NCBI GenBank assembly: GCA_020848855.1
Contig: JADLHH010000154.1
Location: forward strand, 1-8,487
Source of the DNA: Anaerolineae bacterium
Lineage (GTDB): Bacteria; Chloroflexota; Anaerolineae; Aggregatilineales; Phototrophicaceae
Length of the DNA stretch: 8,487 nt
Direction of reading: 5' to 3'
In this document: positions 1-6,300 of the stretch, piece after piece
Layout: every line of letters starts with the position of its first letter
How positions within the stretch are numbered: position 1 is the first letter of the stretch
Program-made: the position numbers and the translations under genes
The notes under the pieces: generated by a model
What the model saw: only the letters and a program-made list of their open reading frames with translations
Database searches by the model: none
Told to the model about the DNA's origin: nothing

Positions 1-88
1 ACCGCTGGTCATAGGGCGTGGTGAAGAGCGCCTGATTTTCCAACAGTAATTTTTCGCAGCGAGCATCGATTACATCGACGCCGCGCAT
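1..88 (-). CDS. Possible 5' part of an unidentified minus-strand gene, cut by the window edge
   Basis: This is the only one of the six frames that stays open from about position 88 to the left edge; all three plus-strand frames meet a stop by position 49. Read leftwards from an ATG whose first base is 88, it gives 29 residues beginning MRGVDVIDARCEKLLLENQ and continuing with ALFTTPYDQR. The composition looks protein-like. I recognise no family in so short a piece. There is no convincing Shine-Dalgarno before this ATG, and the frame is also open upstream of it, so the start is uncertain. If real, the gene is divergent from uppP and its start lies very close to the uppP promoter. A chance open frame is the main alternative. 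Confidence 0.33.
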   Translation of the reverse strand, partial: MRGVDVIDARCEKLLLENQALFTTPYDQR

Positions 89-97
89 CCGGTCGGC

Positions 98-126
98 TTG
101 ACAGGTATTCCTGGGCTGGCTATGAT
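98..126 (+). promoter_or_regulatory. Sigma70/SigA-type promoter of uppP
   Basis: A perfect -35 hexamer TTGACA (98-103) is followed by a 17-nt spacer and TATGAT (121-126), five of six bases of the consensus -10. Transcription would start near 133, leaving a leader of about 30 nt before the TTG start of uppP at 165. The sequence match is seen directly; activity is inferred. Confidence 0.75.
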
Positions 127-164
127 GGGCGGCGTTTTCCTTGTCGCTCTGAAGGCGAACCCGC

Positions 165-980
165 TTGCTCGACCTGATCAAAGTCCTCATCCTCGGCATT
201 GTCGAAGGCATCACCGAATTCCTGCCGATTTCCTCGACCGGGCATCTGATCGTGGCGACCGCGGCGCTTCAGCCGAATTTCAGCCCGGCGCTCGCCGGAA
301 CGTTTGAAATTTTCATCCAGCTTGGCGCGGTGGTGGCGGTGGTCGCTTACTATCGCTCGGAACTGTGGCGGCAGGTTGTCGCGGTGCGTGCCGACCGCGA
401 AGTCCAGCATTTCTGGGTGACGCTGCTCATCGCCTTCGTCCCCGCCGCCGTGATCGGGCTGGCGCTGCACAGCGCTATCAAGACCTACCTGTTTTCCCCG
501 ACGACCGTCGCCATCGCGCTGATTGTCGGCGGCATCGCCTTCCTGTTCGTCGAACGTCGGCTGCAAAGCCAGCCCCAGACCACCGAAGCGCTGATGCAGG
601 TCAGTTACCGGCAGGCGCTGATCATCGGCGTTGTGCAGATGCTGGCGCTGATTCCTGGCGCGTCGCGGTCGGCGGCGTCGATTTTCGGCGGGATGCTGGC
701 GGGGCTGAACCGCGAGACGGCGACGCGCTTTTCATTCTACCTGGCGATCCCGACGCTGGGCTTGGCGACGATTGTCGATCTACTGCTTAGTCTTGACGGG
801 CTGCAGGGCGGCGATCTGCTGTACCTCGCGGTCGGGACAATCGTCTCCGGCGTGGTCGCGTGGCTGGCAATCGGCTGGCTGCTGCGTTACGTCTCGCGCC
901 ACACCTTCATTCCTTTCGGCTACTACCGCATCGCTGCCGGGGTCATCATCCTGGTGCTGGCGGCTGCTTCGCTGCTCTAA
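165..980 (+). CDS. uppP: Undecaprenyl-diphosphatase (UppP/BacA family)
   Basis: An integral membrane phosphatase that removes one phosphate from undecaprenyl pyrophosphate. This regenerates the lipid carrier for peptidoglycan and other envelope polymers; overexpression in this family gives bacitracin resistance. At 271 residues it is close to the E. coli protein (273). The N-terminal signature GIVEGITEFLPISSTGHL (11-28) carries the paired glutamates E14 and E18 and the histidine H27. The second signature PGASRSAASIFGGM (164-177) carries the conserved arginine R168. The rest is hydrophobic, with several membrane helices. TTG at 165 is the only start possible: an in-frame TGA lies at 150-152, and GAAGG at 151-155 sits 9 nt upstream as a ribosome binding site. 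One small oddity is RSAAS where many members have RSGAT. It appears to be a single-gene transcript from the promoter at 98-126. Confidence 0.96.
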   Translation: MLDLIKVLILGIVEGITEFLPISSTGHLIVATAALQPNFSPALAGTFEIFIQLGAVVAVVAYYRSELWRQVVAVRADREVQHFWVTLLIAFVPAAVIGLALHSAIKTYLFSPTTVAIALIVGGIAFLFVERRLQSQPQTTEALMQVSYRQALIIGVVQMLALIPGASRSAASIFGGMLAGLNRETATRFSFYLAIPTLGLATIVDLLLSLDGLQGGDLLYLAVGTIVSGVVAWLAIGWLLRYVSRHTFIPFGYYRIAAGVIILVLAAASLL

Positions 981-1019
981 ACGTCAATTCGGCGTGCCGG
1001 TGTTTCATTGGGATATTTA

Positions 1020-1033
1020 TTCACATTTGTGAA
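1020..1033. repeat. 14-bp perfect palindrome, operator-like
   Basis: TTCACATTTGTGAA has arms TTCACA and TGTGAA around a TT centre. It overlaps the candidate -35 of the kinase operon, which is where a repressor operator often sits. The half-sites resemble those of CRP/FNR-type sites but in the opposite order and with a shorter centre, so I do not assign a regulator. Confidence 0.45.
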
Positions 1034-1048
1034 GATTTCCTGTATGTT
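1020..1048 (+). promoter_or_regulatory. Candidate promoter of the two-kinase operon
   Basis: TTCACA (1020-1025, five of six matches to TTGACA) lies 17 nt before TATGTT (1043-1048, four of six matches to TATAAT), in the AT-richer gap between uppP and the sensor kinase. The predicted start near 1055 gives a leader of roughly 100 nt. The -35 lies inside the perfect palindrome at 1020-1033, so a bound regulator could block or recruit polymerase. The match is moderate, and other weak -10-like sequences such as TATCAT at 1093-1098 exist nearby. Confidence 0.4.
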
Positions 1049-1076
1049 TGCGCGTAAATTGTTCCTTTACGACTAT

Positions 1077-1107
1077 CACAGATTATTGCCTGTATCATTA
1101 ATCTGTG
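1077..1107. repeat. Inverted repeat with 9-bp arms in the leader of the kinase operon
   Basis: CACAGATTA (1077-1085) and TAATCTGTG (1099-1107) are perfect reverse complements separated by 13 nt. It could be an operator read by a dimeric regulator, or a stem-loop in the leader RNA. No T-run follows on the plus strand, so it is not a normal intrinsic terminator of uppP. It lies about 50 nt before the kinase start. Confidence 0.45.
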
Positions 1108-1158
1108 TGGAGCAACTCAGTCACCGAAAGTTCCAGCCACAGAGGATGAGCAGGGCGG

Positions 1159-4083
1159 GTGAATACGGTTCATGCAACACCGGTCGTATTGATTGCCGAC
1201 GATAACGCGGATCGTCGTCGGCTGCTGCGTGCGGCGTTGGAAGCCAAGCAGCTTGCCGCTGTTGAAGCCGCAGACGCTCAAGCCTGCCTGAAAAGCTGCG
1301 AAGCCGAAAACCCGGAACTGCTGCTGCTGTCGAGTGGAATGCCGGGCGCGGTTGATCTGTGGACGACCCTGAAAACGCAGCTCAGGTTTCAGCATCTCCA
1401 TTCGCTGGTGATCCTCACCACCAATGACGTTCCCACCCTGACGGCGTTCTGCGAGGCGGATGACTGCGTGCTGGACTCGCTGCCCATCCCATTGATGGCG
1501 CAGCGGGCATATGCGTTGATTCGCCAGTACAAGCTTGAACAGGGTGTCGAATTCCAGCGGGCGATTTTGTCGCAGATGGCGGACGCGGTTGTTGCTGTCG
1601 ACAACGACTCGCGGGTGATCTACTGGAATCCCGAAGCCGAGCGCGTCTATGGTATTCCGGCGAGCGAAATCCTCGGCAAGCCGCTGCAGGATGCGTATCA
1701 AATCGAAGGCTTCACGCCCGACCGGCGCGAAGTCGTCGTCAACAGTGCCGCGCAGAATATGTGGCGTGAAGAGGGGGTTCACGTCAAGCGGAACGGCGAG
1801 CGAATCCCCGTCGAAGTGACGGTGCGGTCGCTGCGCGGCGAAGCCGGAATCCGGCGCGGGCACATTACCGTTATCCGCGATATCAGCGAGCGGCGCAAGA
1901 TCGAAGCGGCGCTTCGGGAACAGCGTGAGCTTTCCGAAGCGCTGCGCGACACGATCTCGGCGCTGGCGCGGACGCTCGATCCGCGCGCCGTCATGCGGCT
2001 GATCCTCGAACACCTGGGGCGCGTTGTTCCCAATAAGATGGCGAACATCATGCTGCTGGAAGGCGAACAAGCCCACATCGCCTATTCACGCGGCTATCCC
2101 GAGGAAGTGCAGGCGCAGTTCGAGTCGTCCGTCATCCCGGTATACCAGGTGACGACATTTCAGCAGATGCTCGCCGACGGCAACTCGTGCTTAATCTCCG
2201 ACACGTCGCTCGACCCGCGCTGGAGCGAGATGAACAACTGGCAGTGGGTCAAATCGTATCTGGGTACGCCCATTCGCGCATACGATCATGTGGTTGGCTT
2301 CCTGAATATCGATTCCGACGAGCCGAATACATTCACGCCGCTGCACGCCGAACGCCTGCGCGTGTTCGCCGACCAGGCAGCCATCGCCATCGAAAACGCC
2401 CAGCTCTACGACGCCATCTACCGCGACGCGGTGGAGATGCGTATTCTGCACAAGGCGACTGCGTTCCTGTACACCACCAACCTCATCGGCTCGGACAACC
2501 TGACGGAGTTGTGCGAACAGATCGTACGGGTTGTGGTGAGCGAGTTCGGTAAGCTGGACTGCGGTGTGATCCTGATCGGCGACGATGGTGAAACGCTGAC
2601 CCGCGTTGCGCGCACCGGCGCGTTCCATGTCAACGCGGTGCAGACGCTCTACGTCAGCGGTCCGGGGCTGGTTCCGGCGGCAGTTCGGGAGCAGCAGACG
2701 ATTTACGCGGCGGATGTCAATTCAGACCCGCGCTACTTTTCCAGCAACGAGGGCACCGCGTCCGAACTGGTCATCCCGCTGCGGACGAGCCAGGGCATTA
2801 TCGGCGTTCTGGACTTGCAGAGCGCCGAATTCAGCGCGTTCGACGATCACGATATCCGCCTGCTCGAAGTGTTCGGCGAACGGGCGGCGACAGCGATTGA
2901 GAACGCGCGTCTCTACAACCAGATTCGCCGCTACGCCGACGAGCTTGAGGAGCGCGTTCAGGAGCGCACCGGCGAGCTGAACCGCGTCAAGGAGCGCGTC
3001 GAAGCCATTCTCAACCACAGCAGCGACGCGATTCTGCTGGTCAAACCCAATGGCGCGATCCAGCAGGGTAACCGCGCCTTCGACATGATGTTCGGTTACA
3101 CCGACGACCAGGCATTTGGCGAAACGCTGACGGTGCTTGCTGCCTCGGCGTATCAGGATGCCATGATGCGCGCGCTCGAACGCCTGCTGGCGAAAGGCAA
3201 CCCGGAGCGCCTGGAAATCGTGGCGACGCGCCTGAACGGGCTGACCTTCGATGCCGACGTAACGCTCTCCCCGGTGATCAGCGCGCCGGGGCAGATCACC
3301 AGCATTGTGTGCAGCCTGCGCGACATCACCATGCGCAAGCGGCTGGAACAGGAACTGCGCGAATCGCTTCAGAAGGAGCGTGAACTTAACGAGTTGAAGT
3401 CGCGGTTCATCGCGCGGGCGTCGCACGAATTCCGCACGCCGCTCGCCGTTATCCTGACGTCCAGTGACCTGCTGAAGACGTACGGCGCGCGCATGACCGA
3501 AGAACAGCGCGAAGAGAAGCTCAGCCGGCTGCAGAAGGAAGTTCGCACCATCGCCAGTATGCTCGACGACCTGCTGACGATCAGCAAGGGCGAAGAACTG
3601 AAGGAATTCAGCCCGGAACTGCTCGACCTGCAGAGCTTTGCCCGCGACGTGGTACACGAAGTCAGCGAAGGTGTGGGGGTGCAGCACCATCTGAAAATCG
3701 ATTGCCAGGGAAACTGCACCAGCGTGTATGCCGACCGCAAGCTCATGCGCCGGATCATCACCAATCTGCTTTCCAACGCCGTCAAGTATTCTCCGGTTGG
3801 AAGTCAAATCGAGGTCACGATATCCTGTGACTCTTCCAGAGTGGTGATGGAAGTCGAGGATCACGGCATCGGAATTCCGCCGGAAGATCATGCCCGGCTT
3901 TTCGAAGCCTTCCATCGAGCGAAGAATGTCGACCACATTTCGGGGACGGGGCTGGGACTCGCCATCGTCAAGCAGGCAGTCGAACTGCACGGTGGTATGG
4001 TGTCGTTCACCAGTCAGGTCGGCAAAGGTACGGTATTCACGGTGGTTTTACCTAATCTGGCAGTGAAAGAAAAACTCCCATGA
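1159..4083 (+). CDS. Soluble multi-sensor histidine kinase: pseudo-receiver, PAS, GAF, GAF, PAS, HisKA, HATPase
   Basis: A 974-residue cytoplasmic kinase without membrane segments. Domains by eye: a receiver-like fold (about 8-125); PAS (about 133-245); GAF (about 275-415); GAF (about 440-582) ending in a coiled coil (about 585-612); PAS (about 612-727); HisKA with the H-box SHEFRTP and phospho-histidine H756; and an ATPase domain with N-box NLLSNAVKYS (869-878, N873), G1 box DHGIGIP (901-907), F-box around F915-F918 and G2 box GTGLGLAI (929-936). The receiver keeps D14/D15 but has S58 at the phospho-acceptor site and I110 at the usual lysine site, so it is probably not phosphorylated. Neither GAF shows a bilin-attachment CH motif, and the ligand is unknown. 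GTG at 1159 is the first start after an in-frame TGA at 1147-1149. Its ribosome binding site is poor: AGAGGA 12 nt upstream or AGGG 3 nt upstream. It overlaps the next gene by four bases. Confidence 0.93.
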   Translation: MNTVHATPVVLIADDNADRRRLLRAALEAKQLAAVEAADAQACLKSCEAENPELLLLSSGMPGAVDLWTTLKTQLRFQHLHSLVILTTNDVPTLTAFCEADDCVLDSLPIPLMAQRAYALIRQYKLEQGVEFQRAILSQMADAVVAVDNDSRVIYWNPEAERVYGIPASEILGKPLQDAYQIEGFTPDRREVVVNSAAQNMWREEGVHVKRNGERIPVEVTVRSLRGEAGIRRGHITVIRDISERRKIEAALREQRELSEALRDTISALARTLDPRAVMRLILEHLGRVVPNKMANIMLLEGEQAHIAYSRGYPEEVQAQFESSVIPVYQVTTFQQMLADGNSCLISDTSLDPRWSEMNNWQWVKSYLGTPIRAYDHVVGFLNIDSDEPNTFTPLHAERLRVFADQAAIAIENAQLYDAIYRDAVEMRILHKATAFLYTTNLIGSDNLTELCEQIVRVVVSEFGKLDCGVILIGDDGETLTRVARTGAFHVNAVQTLYVSGPGLVPAAVREQQTIYAADVNSDPRYFSSNEGTASELVIPLRTSQGIIGVLDLQSAEFSAFDDHDIRLLEVFGERAATAIENARLYNQIRRYADELEERVQERTGELNRVKERVEAILNHSSDAILLVKPNGAIQQGNRAFDMMFGYTDDQAFGETLTVLAASAYQDAMMRALERLLAKGNPERLEIVATRLNGLTFDADVTLSPVISAPGQITSIVCSLRDITMRKRLEQELRESLQKERELNELKSRFIARASHEFRTPLAVILTSSDLLKTYGARMTEEQREEKLSRLQKEVRTIASMLDDLLTISKGEELKEFSPELLDLQSFARDVVHEVSEGVGVQHHLKIDCQGNCTSVYADRKLMRRIITNLLSNAVKYSPVGSQIEVTISCDSSRVVMEVEDHGIGIPPEDHARLFEAFHRAKNVDHISGTGLGLAIVKQAVELHGGMVSFTSQVGKGTVFTVVLPNLAVKEKLP

Positions 4084-5195
4084 AGAAAATCCTCGTCGTG
4101 GAAGATGCGCATTCACTCCGAAAAGACATCCTGGAAATGCTGGGATTCGAAGGGTTCGAGGCAGTTGGCGCGGAAAATGGCTTGATCGGTGTCGAACGCG
4201 CCCGCGAACACCTGCCCGACCTCATCATCTGCGACATCATGATGCCGGAGATGGACGGCTTCGCCGTGCTGGAAGAACTGCGCAAAGACCCGACAACCAC
4301 GACTATTCCGTTCATTTTCCTCACGGCGCGCACCGACCGCATGGATATGCGCCAGGGCATGGAACTGGGCGCTGACGACTTTCTGACCAAGCCGTTCCAT
4401 GCGCTCGAACTGCTGAAAGCCGTGCGTACCCGCCTGCGCAAGCATGAGCTGGAGAAGGAGCTTGCCGAGCGGCGTCTGGAAGACCTGCGCGGCAACATCA
4501 TGATGGCGCTGCCGCACGAGCTTCGCACGCCGCTCAACGTCATTCTTGGCTTCTCCGACCTGCTGATGACCGACTCCGAATTGATGGATACCGAGCGCAT
4601 CGCCGAAATGTCGCGTCACATCAATCTGTCGGCGCTGCGGCTGTATCGGCTGATCGAGAACTTCCTCGTCTACACCCATACCGAAATCCTGACCACCGAT
4701 CACCGGCAGTTGGAGTACCTGAAAAGTAATTACTCGCTCTACCCGCGTTCGACCATCGAGCACAGCGCCGAGCAGAAGGCGCAGCAGATCGAGCGCCGTG
4801 ACGACCTCGAACTCGAAGTCTACGACACCGAAGCCGTCGCAATCGGTGAAGACTACCTGCGCAAGATCGTCGAGGAACTGGTCGACAATGCGTTCAAGTT
4901 CTCGGTTGCCGGGAAGCCGGTGTGTGTGTCCGCTTCCCCCGAACACGATGTTTACGTCCTCACCGTCACCGACGAGGGGCGCGGCATGACGCAGGAACAG
5001 ATCAGCCGTGTGGGCGCATACATGCAGTTCGAGCGCCGCATCCACGAACAGCAGGGCGCAGGGCTGGGCTTGATCATCTGCAAGCGCCTCGCCGAACTGC
5101 ATGGCGGCAGCATCAAGATCGAGAGTGTGCCCAACTACAAGACGATGGTTACGGTCACGCTGCCGCTGCGCGCCATCGACCTCGAAACCCAGTAA
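4080..5195 (+). CDS. Response regulator receiver fused to a C-terminal histidine kinase core
   Basis: A 371-residue soluble protein. The N-terminal receiver (about 3-120) is complete: acidic pocket E8/D9, phospho-acceptor D52 in CDIMMP, T82 in FLTA and K104 in LTKPF. A short helical linker (about 121-136) leads to a HisKA-like region with PHELRTP and H146. The ATPase domain has an N-box ending ELVDNAFKFS (N270), G1 box DEGRGM (298-303) and G2 box GAGLGLII (326-333). There is no DNA-binding, cyclic-di-GMP or other output domain. ATG at 4080 overlaps the stop of the upstream kinase (ATGA, 4080-4083), which implies translational coupling and joint function. The likely model is that the upstream kinase, or another, phosphorylates D52, which then controls this kinase's activity toward a partner encoded elsewhere. 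The order receiver-then-kinase is opposite to most hybrid kinases. Confidence 0.93.
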   Translation: MKKILVVEDAHSLRKDILEMLGFEGFEAVGAENGLIGVERAREHLPDLIICDIMMPEMDGFAVLEELRKDPTTTTIPFIFLTARTDRMDMRQGMELGADDFLTKPFHALELLKAVRTRLRKHELEKELAERRLEDLRGNIMMALPHELRTPLNVILGFSDLLMTDSELMDTERIAEMSRHINLSALRLYRLIENFLVYTHTEILTTDHRQLEYLKSNYSLYPRSTIEHSAEQKAQQIERRDDLELEVYDTEAVAIGEDYLRKIVEELVDNAFKFSVAGKPVCVSASPEHDVYVLTVTDEGRGMTQEQISRVGAYMQFERRIHEQQGAGLGLIICKRLAELHGGSIKIESVPNYKTMVTVTLPLRAIDLETQ

Positions 5196-5208
5196 ACGGC
5201 ATCTCCTC

Positions 5209-5240
5209 CGGGACGGGCGCGCTGCCCGTTCCGTTTCTAC
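5209..5240 (+). terminator. Intrinsic terminator of the kinase operon
   Basis: A 10-bp stem (5209-5218 with 5224-5233, one G·U pair) encloses the 5-nt loop GCGCT and is followed by TTTCT. It starts 14 nt after the stop codon of the receiver-kinase gene. The stem is strong; the T-tract is short. Confidence 0.65.
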
Positions 5241-5273
5241 TGACCGCTGCCTGATACCCCAACGTTTGCGTTT

Positions 5274-5301
5274 TTGTACGAAAAACCAACTCCAGTATAA
5301 T
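5274..5301 (+). promoter_or_regulatory. Promoter of the LysM lipoprotein gene
   Basis: A perfect -10 TATAAT at 5296-5301 is preceded, after 16 nt, by TTGTAC (5274-5279), which keeps the key TTG of the -35. Transcription would begin near 5308, about 40 nt before the ATG at 5348. It lies just after the terminator at 5209-5240, so the lipoprotein gene is probably an independent unit. Confidence 0.6.
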
Positions 5302-5347
5302 AACCATATAAGCGGTCGCTTCGCGGCTGTCTGGAGGAGGTCAGTGA

Positions 5348-6214
5348 ATGCAACACCATTTGACGCGCAGGTTCTGGCTTGCGGGCTGGATCGTGCTGGT
5401 ATTGATATCAGCCGCCGGATGCTTTCAACCTGCCGGTGGGGGACTCGAAGCGACACTCGAATCGCAGGCGCTGCCGACCTTTACGCCGTTTCCGACTGAA
5501 ACGTCGCTCCCGCCGCCAACCGAGACGCCGACCGAATTTATCCTGCCGACCGAAGCGCCGACGATTGAAGTATTCGACGTAGGGACGCAGGTCGCCATGC
5601 TTCAGGATGAACCGCTTGAGCCGATCTTCCAGACGGCGACGGCGATGTATCTCCAGGGGGTTGGGCAGCCGCTGGACGTGCCGACGCTCGACCCTATGCT
5701 CCAGCAGGCGACCAACATGGTGCGCGAGGCGACCGAAACGGCGGCGTTCCCGGCAACCCAGACCGCCGCTGCGCTCTTCGGTTTCCCGACGGCGACTTTC
5801 CTGATCCAGCCGACCAGCGGACCTATCCTGCAGGGGCAGGACTGCGTCTACGAAGTGCAGCCCGGCGACCCCAATCTCTACCGCATCGGCTTGAAATTCG
5901 GCGTGCCCTATCAGGACATCGCCGCGCGCACGAACATGGTGAACCCGAATATCATTCACGTCGGCGACCGTCTGGTCATTCCCGGGTGCGGGACGACCGG
6001 CTACGTGCCGCCGCCCACCAGCACGCCGGGCGCGGGCGTTCCCGGCGCGACTCCTCCGCCGGGTGGGGGCAGCGGGACGTATGTCGTGCAGCAGGGCGAT
6101 ACGCTGTTCGCGCTGTCGCTGCGCTGGGGCACGACCGTCAGCGCAATCGCGGCGATCAACGGAATTCAGAACGTCAATCTGATTTACATCGATCAGGTGT
6201 TGACGATCCCCTGA
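5348..6214 (+). CDS. Lipoprotein with two LysM domains and Thr/Pro-rich linkers
   Basis: A 288-residue exported, probably lipid-anchored protein that likely binds peptidoglycan or another N-acetylglucosamine polymer. The N-terminus has basic residues (R7, R8), a hydrophobic core (about 9-21) and a relaxed lipobox AAGC, with C25 as the predicted lipidated residue. A Thr/Pro/Glu-rich stretch (about 41-72) and an Ala/Thr-rich helical-looking region (about 75-150) follow. LysM 1 (about 167-213) is flanked by C166 and C214, which could form a disulfide. A Pro/Gly-rich linker (about 219-243) leads to LysM 2 (244-288), which begins TYVVQQGDTL and ends at the C-terminus. No catalytic domain is present. 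The start is firm: GGAGGAGG (5333-5340) sits 7 nt before the ATG. Such LysM proteins with Thr/Pro linkers are common in Chloroflexota; the exact role is unknown. Confidence 0.88.
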   Translation: MQHHLTRRFWLAGWIVLVLISAAGCFQPAGGGLEATLESQALPTFTPFPTETSLPPPTETPTEFILPTEAPTIEVFDVGTQVAMLQDEPLEPIFQTATAMYLQGVGQPLDVPTLDPMLQQATNMVREATETAAFPATQTAAALFGFPTATFLIQPTSGPILQGQDCVYEVQPGDPNLYRIGLKFGVPYQDIAARTNMVNPNIIHVGDRLVIPGCGTTGYVPPPTSTPGAGVPGATPPPGGGSGTYVVQQGDTLFALSLRWGTTVSAIAAINGIQNVNLIYIDQVLTIP

Positions 6215-6241
6215 CCGCAGTCACGTTTTGATTGAGACGAG

Positions 6242-6282
6242 AGGGGCGGGTTCGCTTGTGAAGCAAGCTGAAACCCGCCTCT
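6242..6282 (+). terminator. Long two-part hairpin between the LysM and Nudix genes
   Basis: An outer 11-bp stem (6242-6252 with 6272-6282, one G·U pair) is continued by an inner 5-bp stem GCTTG/CAAGC (6254-6258 with 6264-6268) around the loop TGAAG. It begins 28 nt after the LysM stop. The following bases (GTATTTG) give only a weak T-tract. It may therefore act as an inefficient terminator, a transcript-stabilising 3' end, or a structure before the Nudix ribosome binding site, which starts only 12 nt further on. I see no good promoter between this hairpin and the Nudix gene, so that gene may rely on read-through. Confidence 0.55.
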
Positions 6283-6293
6283 GTATTTGATGC

Positions 6294-6298
6294 AGGAG
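6294..6298 (+). promoter_or_regulatory. Shine-Dalgarno that bears on the Nudix start codon
   Basis: AGGAG lies only 2 nt before the ATG at 6301 but 8 nt before an in-frame GTG at 6307. Spacing favours the GTG, while codon identity favours the ATG. The two choices differ by two residues and do not affect any domain. Confidence 0.5.
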
Positions 6299-6300
6299 AG

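Noticed and set aside
2..49. Plus-strand frame ending in TAA at 47-49 as the tail of an upstream gene
   Set aside because: It spans only 15 codons with no recognisable motif. It cannot be separated from chance, and the minus-strand frame over the same bases is longer and unbroken.
991..1000. CGGCGTGCCG as a terminator for uppP
   Set aside because: The arms leave a 2-nt loop, which is too tight, and there is no T-tract directly after it.
1008..1205. Small plus-strand open frame between uppP and the kinase
   Set aside because: It has no ribosome binding site, covers the promoter and inverted repeats, and runs into the kinase gene in another frame.
1117..2076. Long open frame on the minus strand opposite the sensor kinase
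   Set aside because: It lies antisense to clear PAS and GAF coding sequence, has a low-complexity Arg/Gln-rich translation and no family features. GC-rich genes commonly produce such antisense frames.
1981..2910. Idea that the tandem GAF domains form a phytochrome-like bilin photosensor
   Set aside because: Neither GAF has the chromophore-attachment Cys-His motif, and there is no PHY domain.
2722..3990. 422-codon minus-strand open frame opposite the kinase core
   Set aside because: The plus strand encodes intact H, N, G1 and G2 boxes here. The reverse reading has no recognisable domain.
4113..5456. 447-codon minus-strand open frame opposite the receiver-kinase gene
   Set aside because: It runs across a plus-strand terminator, promoter and the start of another gene, and its translation resembles no family.
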